The notes: generated by a model not told the origin, from the sequence alone. A DNA stretch of 64,000 nucleotides from Paenibacillus sp. MAHUQ-63 (GCF_028765165.1 NZ_JARADB010000002.1:1547146-1611145), one strand, 5' to 3'; shown: positions 16,401-24,186, counted from the first letter of the stretch. A program made the numbers and translations.

Positions 16401-17498
16401 GCGAAAGGACAACCGGGCTCCAACACAGTATCGAAAACGCTATATACGCTGGAACATAACGCACCTGTGCCGCCTCTGCCTTCGGTTTACCTGGATGAAC
16501 TGAATTGGGTCAGCGCGACATCCGGCTGGAACAATGTACCGAAGAAGAAGCTCTCGATTGACGGCAATCCATTGAGAGCAGGCGGTAAAACGTATGAGCG
16601 CGGTTTGGGGACACACGCCAATTCCGATATCGTATACACGATTCCTAGTGGGGCCAAAAGATTTGTCGCTATTGCCGCTGGGGATGACGAGGTGAAAGAA
16701 GAAGGCGGATATGCAAGCATGCTGTTCAGCGTGTATGTGGATGGGGAGCTTGCTGCCGCTTCGCCGCTCATCGGCAAAGGCATGCTGTGGAACTTCGACG
16801 TCCCGCTGCCGGAGGGAGCCAAGCAGATTCTTCTGTCGCTTAACGATGCGGGGGGTAAAAACTTCGACCACGGCGATTGGCTAAACGCCGGTTTCATGAC
16901 AACAACTTGGACGGCCCGAGAATTGGCGGCGAGCATGAAGCAGATCGCGAATCCTTCGCCAAGCGACACCAGGCTTAAACTGCCAACCGTACCGACGGGA
17001 TTCCGCATCGCGATTCAAAGTTCCAGCGACCCTAGCATCATTGCGCTGGACGGCACGATTTTAGCGCCTAAAGTGCAAACAACCGTACAAGTGGTTCTGG
17101 AGATTACCGACTTGTCGGACGGCAGTAAGGCGTCGACCGAGGCGATTCCCGTTCTCGTCCCGCAGGCAAGCGGATTAGCCCCATATACACTTACGACCAC
17201 AGGCATTCTCAAGCGCCAAGGCGGCATCGAGGCCCAGGTGAGTGTGCAGCCGACGCCGGATGCGGTCAAAGGTCCGGATGAGCAGGTCATCGTCTTTCAA
17301 CTGATGAAGGGCAACACGCCTGTAGGGATCGTGGCTGTGCAATCCGACAGAATCGAAACCTCCAAAGCTTTTACCGCTTACTTCAACATGGCGGACTTTG
17401 ATTCCAGTCTGTACACGGTTAGAGCCATGGTGCTGGACCGCTTCAACAGTGATTTGACGTCTCCCGTCAGTTTGGCGGAGACGGTACAGTTACAATAG
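13494..17498 (+). CDS. Secreted GH97 glycosidase with two NPCBM and two chitobiase-C-like domains
   Basis: 1334 residues. Signal peptide to about residue 36 (PGTVSA-NS). First NPCBM domain about 78-218 (YVSELNWVSMESYWSGAKKD, KGIGVHANS, DWLDARFLL). GH97 N-terminal beta-sandwich from 233 and TIM barrel with WSWVVDGD, GIPYNLIDEGWTDW, VVGVKIDFIDGEE and NFHGANKPTGMSRTYPN. D596 in VKIDFIDG sits where retaining GH97 enzymes have their nucleophile; inverting members lack it. Two Ig-like chitobiase-C-type repeats (HYTLDGSEP near 850, RYTLDDSEP near 935) and a second NPCBM (about 998-1145) follow. TTG start with AGGAGGAGA upstream. Likely an alpha-galactosidase/alpha-glucosidase trimming side chains; the exact substrate is unknown. 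Confidence 0.87.
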   Translation: MHNRRYLPPIAAKLFLMVCLLFGTLPFGLPGTVSANSVQLPITPNTFDESTGTKEASASVTGATYSESSTALTVTDGVYVSELNWVSMESYWSGAKKDKSLDGNKLTSAGKTYSKGIGVHANSKIVYNLDPTYKRFTAVAGIDDEVKSNPDYVKAKAKFHVKADDKIIASSPELKFNETYTFQVTIPAGAKTLTLVTDDLGDPTCDHTDWLDARFLLTDDHGGWSPSDPVVMASPGGQVTSIIEQMDGRLTYSMKFNGATVVDKSALGVIVDGRDIGERVIWDRTQAVTVSPDAITYPITGSHSTAIDHHTLTTIPITDINSGITYQLQVKLFDDGIAFRYVIPPGTSDRVFSGESTSFRLPADSIVWYQQNTTNYEGRFTKQNAQSVPANTKIGPPMTIKLPGSAGYAAITEGALIQYAGMTLMAEGGASFKANFINGGNWTLSGEVSTPWRIVTVARDLNGLVNNDIITNVSPPQAPIFDNNIDWIKPGSSTWSWVVDGDVSKRNMLLYTDYAAELGIPYNLIDEGWTDWASTPEEYWAAVKEVVDYGKSKHVESWLWKSASDRLGIKGLFNREDRISFFEKAKEAGVVGVKIDFIDGEELFKINFYKDTLEDAAKYHLMVNFHGANKPTGMSRTYPNELSREGVYGLEQGAPPADHNATLPFTRYLAGNGDYTPMSLSNRMGKSSWSHQVATALSLTSPILSFGEHPENMLLNPAVELLKSMPSAWDETIVLPGSEIGEVSAMARRSGTTWYVAAMNGLEERAMDLNLSFLGSGKYNASIYADDMTKPNAYNLDKQVVTSGDVLSMKMRGSGGYVAKFSQLDMEPFGGGFLDQRTVHLTMPDSASTREIHYTLDGSEPKASSPRYEKEIVITDSAVLRAVITRGEGAGSTVTARFNKTLPLINILYDGDRNWVNPGGKVRIQTNAEGSDFEIRYTLDDSEPNQHSLLYTGPFTLPVSTTKLKAKLYAKGQPGSNTVSKTLYTLEHNAPVPPLPSVYLDELNWVSATSGWNNVPKKKLSIDGNPLRAGGKTYERGLGTHANSDIVYTIPSGAKRFVAIAAGDDEVKEEGGYASMLFSVYVDGELAAASPLIGKGMLWNFDVPLPEGAKQILLSLNDAGGKNFDHGDWLNAGFMTTTWTARELAASMKQIANPSPSDTRLKLPTVPTGFRIAIQSSSDPSIIALDGTILAPKVQTTVQVVLEITDLSDGSKASTEAIPVLVPQASGLAPYTLTTTGILKRQGGIEAQVSVQPTPDAVKGPDEQVIVFQLMKGNTPVGIVAVQSDRIETSKAFTAYFNMADFDSSLYTVRAMVLDRFNSDLTSPVSLAETVQLQ

Positions 17499-17515
17499 GC
17501 TGGGATAGTCCAGAG

Positions 17516-17550
17516 AAACCGTTCTTTCTGTTAAGGAAGAACGGTTTTTT
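17516..17550 (+). terminator. Intrinsic terminator closing the glycan locus
   Basis: AAACCGTTCTT / AAGAACGGTTT, an 11-bp stem with a 10-base loop, running into six T. It lies 18 bases after the GH97 stop. Confidence 0.85.
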
Positions 17551-17637
17551 GACCTCTTCAGATCTTGTGAATTTTCTTACATCTCGGTTCAGATTGAATG
17601 ATAAGATAAAAGTAAAGCCATTTACTTAGGAGGTAGT

Positions 17638-18240
17638 ATGCTAACATATATTTACTTTGTTCGGCACGGAATTGCACCCTTTTCGTTGGAGCTTGAATCG
17701 TCAGCAGGTGGAGCTAGTCTCAATGAGCAAGGAAAATTTGACTCAAAAAGAGTAGCTGATTTATTAAGAAACGAAGACATTGATTTAATCGTTTCTAGTT
17801 CATTTAACCGGGCGAAAGAGACTGTCATGCCATTAGCAGAGTTATTACAAAAAGAAATTATTCAATTTGATGAGCTTATTGAAAGACCGATCGCGAGTTT
17901 AAGCTATCCAGTACCTGAAGAAGAACTCTTATGCGGTATTGAAAAATCTTTTAGCGATATCGATTTTTGCATGCCGGAAGGGGAGACAACAAGACAAGCT
18001 CAAGAAAGATCTATACCCATAATAATGAATTTGTTGTCTGCCTATGAGGGCAAAAAAATCGTAATCGGTACACATGGAAACATAATGACGATTATTTTGA
18101 ATTATTTCGATTCAAGTTACGGGTTTAATTTTTGGAAGCAGACCAGCAAACCGGATATATATAAACTTGAATTTGAAGATAGAAAATTAAAGCATGTGCG
18201 GCGATTATGGACCTTAACAAATCAAAGTTTAATGAATTAA
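17638..18240 (+). CDS. Histidine phosphatase superfamily protein (phosphoglycerate-mutase-like)
   Basis: 200 residues. The catalytic RHG triad with phosphorylated His10 is in TYIYFVRHGIAPF; LNEQGKFDSKRVADLL, IVSSSFNRAKETVMPLAELL and the second active-site His in IVIGTHGNIMTIIL complete the family pattern. Members remove phosphate from small molecules or proteins; no substrate can be assigned here. ATG 17638 with TTAGGAGG upstream. More A+T-rich than the glycan locus before it. Confidence 0.88.
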   Translation: MLTYIYFVRHGIAPFSLELESSAGGASLNEQGKFDSKRVADLLRNEDIDLIVSSSFNRAKETVMPLAELLQKEIIQFDELIERPIASLSYPVPEEELLCGIEKSFSDIDFCMPEGETTRQAQERSIPIIMNLLSAYEGKKIVIGTHGNIMTIILNYFDSSYGFNFWKQTSKPDIYKLEFEDRKLKHVRRLWTLTNQSLMN

Positions 18241-18273
18241 CTGGCCAAGATTCATATTACCGATAGCATTTGC

Positions 18274-18555
18274 TTACTTCATAAAATTTCGGACTAGATT
18301 TTCGACGACTACATCTTTCATATTATCGTTTTCCTCCTCCAATATGTGAATAAAATACTCTTCATTCGAGTTAGAAGCTCTGAAAATCATATTTTCTTTA
18401 TCTGTTAGCATGACGTTATGGCCACAATCCCTGAGACATTTCTCATAATCATTCAAAGTTGGCTTTTGATGCTCCTCCAAGAAAATAACCCCTCTTAAAA
18501 GGGAACTTTTATCCTGGTGGATTACTTTAAAATGAACTGTGAATTCACTTTTCAT
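18274..18555 (-). CDS. Small conserved-looking protein of unknown function (93 aa)
   Basis: Not recognised. 93 residues, charged and soluble, with no signal or membrane segment. It reads as alternating beta and helix (SEFTVHFKVIHQDK, LRGVIFLEEHQKPTLNDYEKCLRDCGHNVMLTDKENMIF, EEYFIHILEE). ATG at 18555 has GGGAGATGA about 8 bases upstream. Convergent with the histidine phosphatase gene, whose stop is 33 bases away, and divergent from the WYL regulator. Confidence 0.6.
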   Translation of the reverse strand: MKSEFTVHFKVIHQDKSSLLRGVIFLEEHQKPTLNDYEKCLRDCGHNVMLTDKENMIFRASNSNEEYFIHILEEENDNMKDVVVENLVRNFMK

Positions 18556-18689
18556 AAGTCAAATCATCTCCCTGTTCGCACTTTTGATTGCTACTAAATT
18601 CATAATAAATAAGATGATTGCGGGAAGCTGTGATATTTATTACATTATGTAAGAGAAGAGCTTGGAGTCTAGTGAGGTGTGCAATCGTA

Positions 18690-19637
18690 ATGAAAATTGA
18701 CCGCTTGCTGGCAATAACGGTACTGCTGCTGAATCGCGGGCGTGTCAGTTCCAAAGAATTGGCTGACCGTTTTGAAGTTTCGACGAAGACGATTTATCGG
18801 GATATGGAGACCTTGAATCAATCGGGCATTCCGGTTGTGGCCCATCAGGGCATTTCCGGCGGATTTGAAATCATGGAACCTTACACCATGGCTCGGCAAT
18901 TTTTGTCGCTCAGTGAAATTGAAGCGATTGTCGCGGCGGTAAAGGGGATGCATTCTGCCGTGGATGACCGTATGTTCGGCACTCTTCTGGATAAGGTAAA
19001 GGCGATGCTCAGTCGAGTAGATCGACTTCAAATGGAGCAGCAGGGAGCGGGAATTGTCTTCGATTTCAATCCGTGGGGGCAAGGACCTGTTGCGCGGGAT
19101 AAAGTGAACAGCCTGAGACAGGCAATTGAGCATACAAGCGAGGTTAGCTTCAAGTACTTAAACATGAACGGTACAGAGAGTGAGAGAGTCGTCGAGCCTA
19201 CTGCTTTAATTTTAAAAGGATACCTCTGGTATTTGCAGGCTTATTGCACGCTCCGAAATGAATTTCGCGTGTTTCGATTATCTCGCATACAGGAGCTGCG
19301 GGTGTTGGAGAAATCCTTCTTAAGAAAACAAGCCCCTTCGCTTGAGAACTACGCCTGGGAGTCGGATTGGTCGAATGCGAATCTGCAAGAGATGACATTT
19401 CGGTTCCATTCGAAGGTTCAGTACCGCGTTATGGATACCTTCGATCCGCAGCAAGTTACAAGAATGGAGGATGGGTCTTTACAGGTAAAAGGATCCTTCA
19501 ACGAAGATGAATGGCTGTACGGCATGCTGTTGAGTTATGGTGAACATGTCACAGTAGAAGAACCGGTCGGTGTAGCCGAAGAAATGGTGAATCGGGCACG
19601 AAAAATTATGGAGCGTTATAAGAAACTGGACAGATAG
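18690..19637 (+). CDS. YafY-type transcriptional regulator (HTH-WYL)
   Basis: 315 residues. N-terminal DeoR-like winged helix (MKIDRLLAITVLLLNRGRVSSKELADRFEVSTKTIYRDMETLNQ, 1-44). The WYL domain begins about 140 with SFKYLNMNGTESERVVEPTALILKGYLWYLQAYC, where the conserved triplet reads W-Y-L, and a C-terminal WCX region follows. WYL domains sense ligands such as nucleic acids or nucleotides. ATG 18690 has GAGGTG 10 bases upstream. The next gene, 56 bases on, is a GyrI-like ligand-binding protein, an arrangement common for YafY regulators. Confidence 0.9.
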   Translation: MKIDRLLAITVLLLNRGRVSSKELADRFEVSTKTIYRDMETLNQSGIPVVAHQGISGGFEIMEPYTMARQFLSLSEIEAIVAAVKGMHSAVDDRMFGTLLDKVKAMLSRVDRLQMEQQGAGIVFDFNPWGQGPVARDKVNSLRQAIEHTSEVSFKYLNMNGTESERVVEPTALILKGYLWYLQAYCTLRNEFRVFRLSRIQELRVLEKSFLRKQAPSLENYAWESDWSNANLQEMTFRFHSKVQYRVMDTFDPQQVTRMEDGSLQVKGSFNEDEWLYGMLLSYGEHVTVEEPVGVAEEMVNRARKIMERYKKLDR

Positions 19638-19693
19638 GTGTCCACGTTCTCCCTGTATACTGATCATAAATACAAGAAGATGAGGGTGGAACT

Positions 19694-20176
19694 ATGCATA
19701 CATATATAACGAAGCAACCAGCAATAACCCTAACAGGTGTTCATGTTCGAACGACAAACGCGGAGGAAGCGGGTCCGAATCGGCGGCTGCCGCAGCTGTG
19801 GGAAACGTACTTTCAAAGCCAAATGACCTCGCAAATCCCGACAATCAATTTCCATCTGATCTATGCGCTCTATACGGATTATGAAAGTGATGCTGCAGGT
19901 GCGTACACCACTCTGATCGGGCACGAAGCAGCCGGCGAGAAATCGCAGGATGAGGACAAGTTCCACACCGTACAAGTACCGGCGGGCAAATATTTGGTAT
20001 TTACAACAGAAAAGGGCCCTGTCTATGAAGTGGTAGCACAGGCGTGGGGCAACATTTGGGCCTATTTTCAGGAATCAGTGGAAGTAAGGGCATATACGGG
20101 GGATTACGAGCTGTATGACGCCAGAAATTTGGATCCCGCGCAGACACAGATTCAGATCTTTATAGCAATTAAGTAG
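19694..20176 (+). CDS. GyrI-like / AraC effector-binding domain protein
   Basis: 160 residues. Stand-alone SOUL/GyrI-like small-molecule binding domain: the opening YITKQPAITLTGVHVRTTN, LPQLWETYFQ, NFHLIYALYTDYESDAAGAYTTLIGHEA, VQVPAGKYLVFTTEKGP, and the acidic end DYELYDARNLDPAQTQIQIFIAIK. Such proteins bind hydrophobic compounds. ATG 19694 has GAGGGTGG 6 bases upstream. Probably co-transcribed with the WYL regulator in front. Confidence 0.87.
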   Translation: MHTYITKQPAITLTGVHVRTTNAEEAGPNRRLPQLWETYFQSQMTSQIPTINFHLIYALYTDYESDAAGAYTTLIGHEAAGEKSQDEDKFHTVQVPAGKYLVFTTEKGPVYEVVAQAWGNIWAYFQESVEVRAYTGDYELYDARNLDPAQTQIQIFIAIK

Positions 20177-20178
20177 GT

Positions 20179-20209
20179 AAAAAGGGCGCCTCATGCAGGC
20201 GCTTTTCTA
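20179..20209. terminator. Bidirectional intrinsic terminator
   Basis: AAAAAGGGCGCC / GGCGCTTTTCT around a 7-base loop lies between two convergent genes. It has T runs on both strands and can serve the GyrI-like gene (plus) and the SDR gene (minus). Confidence 0.75.
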
Positions 20210-20260
20210 ATATTTATAACGCGAATTAGGTTCAGATAAATAAGAACAGGTTGCAGCCTC

Positions 20261-21007
20261 TTACAGAGATTGTCCGCTGTCTACAGTGATGATCTGACCA
20301 GTCATTGCATCCTGTTCCAAGGCAGCGCAGACCATGGAAGCAATATTTTCGGGTGTCGATATTCGCTGTAATAATAGGTTGGGAGCAAGCCGGTTCATTT
20401 GTTCTTCTCTTCCGGCCCACCATCTTGTCGCGACGGCTCCCGGGACTATGCAGTTGACCCTAATATCTGGGGCTAATGCTCTTGCTAACGATTTGGTTAG
20501 ACCGTGAACGGCTGCTTTCGATACGGCATAAGGCAGCGAGGAGCCCAACCCTGTTTGTCCGGCGATGCTGCCAAGATTAACAATCGCACCTTGTTGATTT
20601 TTCTTCATGAAGGGCGCGACGGCTCGTGCGCAGTAAAACATCCCTTTTACATTCACAGCAAACAACGCATCCCAGCTTTCCTCCGTTACCAGCTCCAGAT
20701 CCTCCATCGGAATGTGTTGGGTGATACTGGCATTATTCACGAGCAAATCCACCGTCCCGAATCCGAATTGCTGAACAATGGTTTCGATCATGCTCCGGAC
20801 TTCCTTCTCTTGTGATACATCCGCTTGTACGGCGACTGCCCGCCCACCCTCATAGTTTATCCGTCGCACAGTTTCTTCTGCATCTGTTTGAGAGCGTGAA
20901 TAATTTACGATCACGATGGCCCCCCGTTTAGCCAGTGCGAGACTGGTTGCTCTGCCAATCCCCGTACCGCCGCCGGTAATTAGGGTCACTTTGTTCTTTA
21001 ATTCCAT
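20261..21007 (-). CDS. SDR-family oxidoreductase (FabG-like)
   Basis: 248 residues. Rossmann motif TGGGTGIG at 11-18, NNAS (about 91-94), catalytic Ser in NLGSIAGQTG, and YAVSKAA with Tyr/Lys of the active site; the end MTGQIITVDSGQSL is typical of classical NAD(P)-dependent SDRs. Substrate unknown. ATG 21007 has GGGAGTGG 7-8 bases upstream. Divergent from a LysR regulator 120 bases away, which is the usual sign that the regulator controls it. Confidence 0.9.
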   Translation of the reverse strand: MELKNKVTLITGGGTGIGRATSLALAKRGAIVIVNYSRSQTDAEETVRRINYEGGRAVAVQADVSQEKEVRSMIETIVQQFGFGTVDLLVNNASITQHIPMEDLELVTEESWDALFAVNVKGMFYCARAVAPFMKKNQQGAIVNLGSIAGQTGLGSSLPYAVSKAAVHGLTKSLARALAPDIRVNCIVPGAVATRWWAGREEQMNRLAPNLLLQRISTPENIASMVCAALEQDAMTGQIITVDSGQSL

Positions 21008-21040
21008 AATAATTCCACTCCCTTGGCTTCTTGATGGATT

Positions 21041-21097
21041 CATTGTAATAGATACAATGACGATTGTATAATTGAACTATTTGAATCATTCGTTCAA
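21041..21097. promoter_or_regulatory. Two LysR-type palindromes between SDR and LysR genes
   Basis: CATTGTAATAGATACAATG (21041-21059) has perfect 7-base arms. TTGAATCATTCGTTCAA (21081-21097) has 5-base arms and fits the T-N11-A LysR box. Both lie in the 120-base divergent region. Confidence 0.5.
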
Positions 21098-21127
21098 TTT
21101 TTTTGAATTGTCACAGGGGGATGGACC

Positions 21128-22018
21128 GTGGATCTTAAAACGTTAAAAACATTTCAACTGATCGTGAAATACGGAAGCTTTATACGCGCAGCACAAGAAA
21201 TGAACTATGTGCAATCCACCGTTACGATGCAAATAAAAAAGCTCGAATCCGAATTGGGCGTACTGCTGATAGAGCGCGGCAAAGAGATTGGTCTGACGGA
21301 AGCCGGAAGGCTGTTCTACGAACAGAGCCTGCAAATCGTAAAAAGTATGGAGAACCTTCAGTCAAGCTTATCGGATTTGACATCCGGTGAAACAGGACAT
21401 ATACGCATAGGAGTGACAGAGCCGACTGCAAGTTACCGCTTGCCTGGTATCTTGGAGAAATTTATGTCTGCTTATCCGAATATCCGCATTTCCATAGAAA
21501 TCTCGAACACCCCGGCCCTTACAGAGCGGATACTTAAAGGAGAAATCGATTTCTCGATTTGTACAGCACCTAGCATCAGCTCCGAATTTTATTTTGAACC
21601 TTTATTTCAAGAAGAGTTCGTAGTCTTAATGCCCGAGAATCATCCGCTTTCGCAGAAGGATGTGCTAGAACCGGATGATTTTCGGGGGCATCGTTTACTT
21701 ATTACATCATCGACTTGTCCATATCGCAGGAAGCTGGAGTTGGTTATGCAGGAAAAAGGAAATGTGACGCTCGATACCATGGAGATCGGGAGTATGACGG
21801 CTTTAAAATTTTACGTAGAGAAGGGGATAGGGATCGCACTTGTTCCTAAAATTACAGTGGAACCCGATAAGGGGACTCTTGTTAAGATGATTAGCGGAAG
21901 CTTGGTACATATGACTTTTGGGATCTTGTGCAAGGAATCCGCCTATCCGTTCCAATTGGCGAGTCAAAAGCTCTATCAATACATAAAGCGGGAATTAGTA
22001 ACGCATTCCGAAGGCTAA
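21128..22018 (+). CDS. LysR-family transcriptional regulator
   Basis: 296 residues. N-terminal HTH (MDLKTLKTFQLIVKYGSFIRAAQEMNYVQSTVTMQIKKLESELGVLLIERG) and LysR substrate domain from about residue 90 (GHIRIGVTEPTASYRLPGILEKFMSAYPNI, EFVVLMPENHPL, SMTALKFYVEKGIGIALVPK). GTG 21128 is preceded by AGGGGG 7 bases upstream. It probably senses a small molecule and controls the divergent SDR gene; the ligand is unknown. Confidence 0.92.
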   Translation: MDLKTLKTFQLIVKYGSFIRAAQEMNYVQSTVTMQIKKLESELGVLLIERGKEIGLTEAGRLFYEQSLQIVKSMENLQSSLSDLTSGETGHIRIGVTEPTASYRLPGILEKFMSAYPNIRISIEISNTPALTERILKGEIDFSICTAPSISSEFYFEPLFQEEFVVLMPENHPLSQKDVLEPDDFRGHRLLITSSTCPYRRKLELVMQEKGNVTLDTMEIGSMTALKFYVEKGIGIALVPKITVEPDKGTLVKMISGSLVHMTFGILCKESAYPFQLASQKLYQYIKRELVTHSEG

Positions 22019-22036
22019 GCATCCACGGCGAAAGCT

Positions 22037-22070
22037 GAAAAAGCTGCTCCGGCAGCCAACCGGAAACAGC
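22037..22070 (-). terminator. Intrinsic terminator for the HD-domain gene (minus strand)
   Basis: On the minus strand GCTGTTTCCGG / CCGGAGCAGC form a stem with a small bulge, followed by TTTTT. It sits between two convergent genes. Confidence 0.55.
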
Positions 22071-22186
22071 ATTTCGCATAGGTTTATTTCACCTGTCCAC
22101 CAGAATGGGGGATGGGTTTGTTCACTTTCACTTTAAAATCCACCGATGTGTCGCCACCGAATTCGCATACTTCTGCTCAAACCTCA

Positions 22187-22825
22187 TTATTCTTCCCATC
22201 TGGAATGCAGAACATGGTTGCAGAAATTTGGACGCGTATAGCCCGGGAGAAGCACTTCGCAGATATCGGCGTTAATCGTGCCATACGTCGTTTCCGGTTT
22301 ATGTTTGAAGCCTTCCAAGAAGGCATGCAGAATGTTGTGTTTAAATTGGTTGCGCGGGAACGCTTTGACAATTTGCTGGCGGGTTTCTTCGGAAATGAGG
22401 TCGAAATTTTTCCCCACGACATCGTATCCGACGCCAAAATTCATCAGCGCTGCTTCGGATTCTTTGTATTCGACGATTCCGATCGTTGTATGCAGGGCGA
22501 CTGCATCCCACACCAGCCTAATCGATTCCTCCGGGACGCCGCGGCTTCGCAGAAAATCGCGAGCAGCATTGGCCCCGTCCACTTCGAAACGCTTGTCCGG
22601 ACTGCGATATGCGGGCGTTAGGCCCAAATCGTGGAAAAGAGAACTGATATACAGCAATTCCGGATCATACTTCACTTGCTGCTTCTTGCCTTGGATCGAC
22701 GCGAAAAGAAATACCCTGTTCGAATGGTTCCACAGGAGTTCGTCGCCATGTTCGCGCAATAGCTCGGCCGCTTCGACGGCCAACTTACTATCAGGTATCT
22801 TGATATCTGCGATAAATGTGGACAT
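22187..22825 (-). CDS. HD-domain protein, cyanamide hydratase-like
   Basis: 212 residues. The HD metal site is visible: H34 (LLWNHSNRVF), H65-D66 (ISSLFHDLGLTP) and H112 (VALHTTIGIVEY), with FEVDGANAARDFLRSRGVPEE between them, as in the cyanamide hydratase-like branch of HD hydrolases. Substrate cannot be assigned from sequence. ATG 22825 has AGGAGG 9 bases upstream. It starts 41 bases after the azoreductase stop on the same strand with no terminator between, so the two form an operon. Confidence 0.87.
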   Translation of the reverse strand: MSTFIADIKIPDSKLAVEAAELLREHGDELLWNHSNRVFLFASIQGKKQQVKYDPELLYISSLFHDLGLTPAYRSPDKRFEVDGANAARDFLRSRGVPEESIRLVWDAVALHTTIGIVEYKESEAALMNFGVGYDVVGKNFDLISEETRQQIVKAFPRNQFKHNILHAFLEGFKHKPETTYGTINADICEVLLPGYTRPNFCNHVLHSRWEE

Positions 22826-22866
22826 TGCTTACAGCCTCCTAATCTAGGTCGTATCTGGGTCGAATA

Positions 22867-23514
22867 TTAGGCCATCACTTTCTTGGCTAGACGAGCTGCT
22901 GCTTCTTTGGCTTCATTGTTTGCTTTGTCCAACACGGCTGCTTTGTCCAGCACGGAAGTACCTTGAGCGCGAATGATTTGGTAATCCTCAACGCCAAGGA
23001 AGTTGAACATGGATTTGAGGTACTTGTGCGAGAATTCGTTGTCGGTGTACCAGTCGTTGTTCGTGTACACGGCACCGCTTCCTTGAATCACGAGCAGACT
23101 GCGGCCGTCAGTCAGCAGACCTACAGCGCCATTTTCCGTATATTTGAATGTTTCACGCGCAATCATGATGTTATCCATGTAGTCCTTCAGCCGGGAAGGA
23201 ATGTTGAAGTTATGAAGTGGCATAATAATGACGTACTTTTTGGCTCTTTTGAATTGCTGCAGAATGGTGTTCATGCGGTCCGTAACGCGCCGCTCGTCCT
23301 CCGTCAGTTCGCCATTGGAAGCGAATTTACCCCAAGCGTTCAGAACGGTGCTGTTCACTTCCGGAATTTCTTCCGCGTACAAATCGATTTGTTCGATCGT
23401 TTCGTTCGGGTTCAGCTTGCGGTAATTCTCAATAAAATGTTTGCCAACTTCAAGGCTGATGGATGCAGGGGAATCTACAGTGGCATGCGCATTAATAACA
23501 AGTAATGTTTCCAT
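22867..23514 (-). CDS. FMN-dependent NADH-azoreductase (AzoR/AcpD family)
   Basis: 215 residues. Flavodoxin-like fold of the AzoR family: METLLVINAHATVDSPASISLEVGKHFIENY (FMN phosphate loop), YVIIMPLHNFNIPSRLKDYMDNI, TYxEN-GAVGLLTDGRSLLVIQGSG and SHKYLKSMFNFLGVEDYQIIRAQGT. Such enzymes reduce azo and quinone compounds with NADH through FMN and protect against thiol stress. ATG 23514 has GGAGGT 7 bases upstream. Divergent from an Rrf2 regulator that probably controls it. Confidence 0.9.
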   Translation of the reverse strand: METLLVINAHATVDSPASISLEVGKHFIENYRKLNPNETIEQIDLYAEEIPEVNSTVLNAWGKFASNGELTEDERRVTDRMNTILQQFKRAKKYVIIMPLHNFNIPSRLKDYMDNIMIARETFKYTENGAVGLLTDGRSLLVIQGSGAVYTNNDWYTDNEFSHKYLKSMFNFLGVEDYQIIRAQGTSVLDKAAVLDKANNEAKEAAARLAKKVMA

Positions 23515-23539
23515 ATATCGTACCTCCAAAATGAGTTTT

Positions 23540-23577
23540 GAATATCCAATTGGCGACAAATGCTATCGTCGATATTC
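23540..23577. promoter_or_regulatory. Inverted repeat in the azoreductase/Rrf2 divergent region
   Basis: GAATATC (23540-23546) and GATATTC (23571-23577) are exact complements. Between them GCGAC / GTCG form a smaller inverted repeat. It lies 26 bases upstream of the azoreductase start and is a candidate binding site for the Rrf2 protein. Confidence 0.4.
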
Positions 23578-23673
23578 ATTGGTTATAATATACGACTGTG
23601 AGCAAAGGAAGTCAAAGCCTTTTTTCTGGTAATCATCCTGAGGCTGTCACTAAGTTGGGAAATGGGGGTTCTT

Positions 23674-24186
23674 ATGCAATATAGCGTCGGCGTTGAATAT
23701 GCACTGCACTGTCTCGTGTACCTGATTCCGAACGAAACAACGATCGGCATTAAGGAGCTTGCGTTCTTTCAAGGTATTCCGGAGACCTATTTGTCCAAAA
23801 TATTCACGAAGCTTGCTAAAGCCGGTATCATCACCTCGGTTCCTGGCGTTAAAGGTGGCTTCAAGCTTGCACGAAACCCTGATGAAATTTCCTTCTGGGA
23901 TGTTGTCGAGGCTGTGGAGGGCAAGAAGCCGATCTTCCAATGCCAGAACATCAAAGATAACGGCTACCTGTACCGCAGGGATGACTGTTCGGCATGTACA
24001 GCGTCCACGAGTCCTTGCACGATCAACTTCGTCATGCTCGAAGCCGAAGAAACTATGCAGAATTATTTGCGAAGCAAAAAATTATCTTGGCTGGAGGATG
24101 AATTGGATCGCGTTCTCCCCGTGCAAACACGCAAAGATACAAGGGCCTTCTTCGCTAAGCGCGATTTCAAAAATACAATCGAATAG
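23674..24186 (+). CDS. Rrf2-family redox-type transcriptional regulator
   Basis: 170 residues. Rrf2 winged helix (MQYSVGVEYALHCLVYL, GIKELAFFQGIPETYLSKIFTKLAKAGIITSVPGVKGGFKLAR, WDVVEAVEG). Four cysteines follow the wing: C90, C105, C108 and C115. A three-Cys set in this place binds an Fe-S cluster in IscR/NsrR; single cysteines sense thiol stress in others. The spacing here fits neither exactly. ATG 23674 gives the standard family start; ATG 23662 is possible. Divergent from the azoreductase-HD operon. Confidence 0.9.
   Translation: MQYSVGVEYALHCLVYLIPNETTIGIKELAFFQGIPETYLSKIFTKLAKAGIITSVPGVKGGFKLARNPDEISFWDVVEAVEGKKPIFQCQNIKDNGYLYRRDDCSACTASTSPCTINFVMLEAEETMQNYLRSKKLSWLEDELDRVLPVQTRKDTRAFFAKRDFKNTIE

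Noticed and set aside
13725-16890. Duplicated NPCBM and chitobiase-C-like segments in GH97 as a recent repeat
   Set aside because: The copies are alike in protein motif but clearly diverged in DNA, so they are old domain duplications.
14744-17290. Several long minus-strand ORFs opposite GH97 (up to 173 codons)
   Set aside because: Low stop frequency here comes from codon use of GH97; none has a ribosome binding site or recognisable motif.
22112-22847. Two plus-strand ORFs of 169 and 189 codons
   Set aside because: They are opposite the HD-domain gene, whose metal motifs, start site and operon context are clear.
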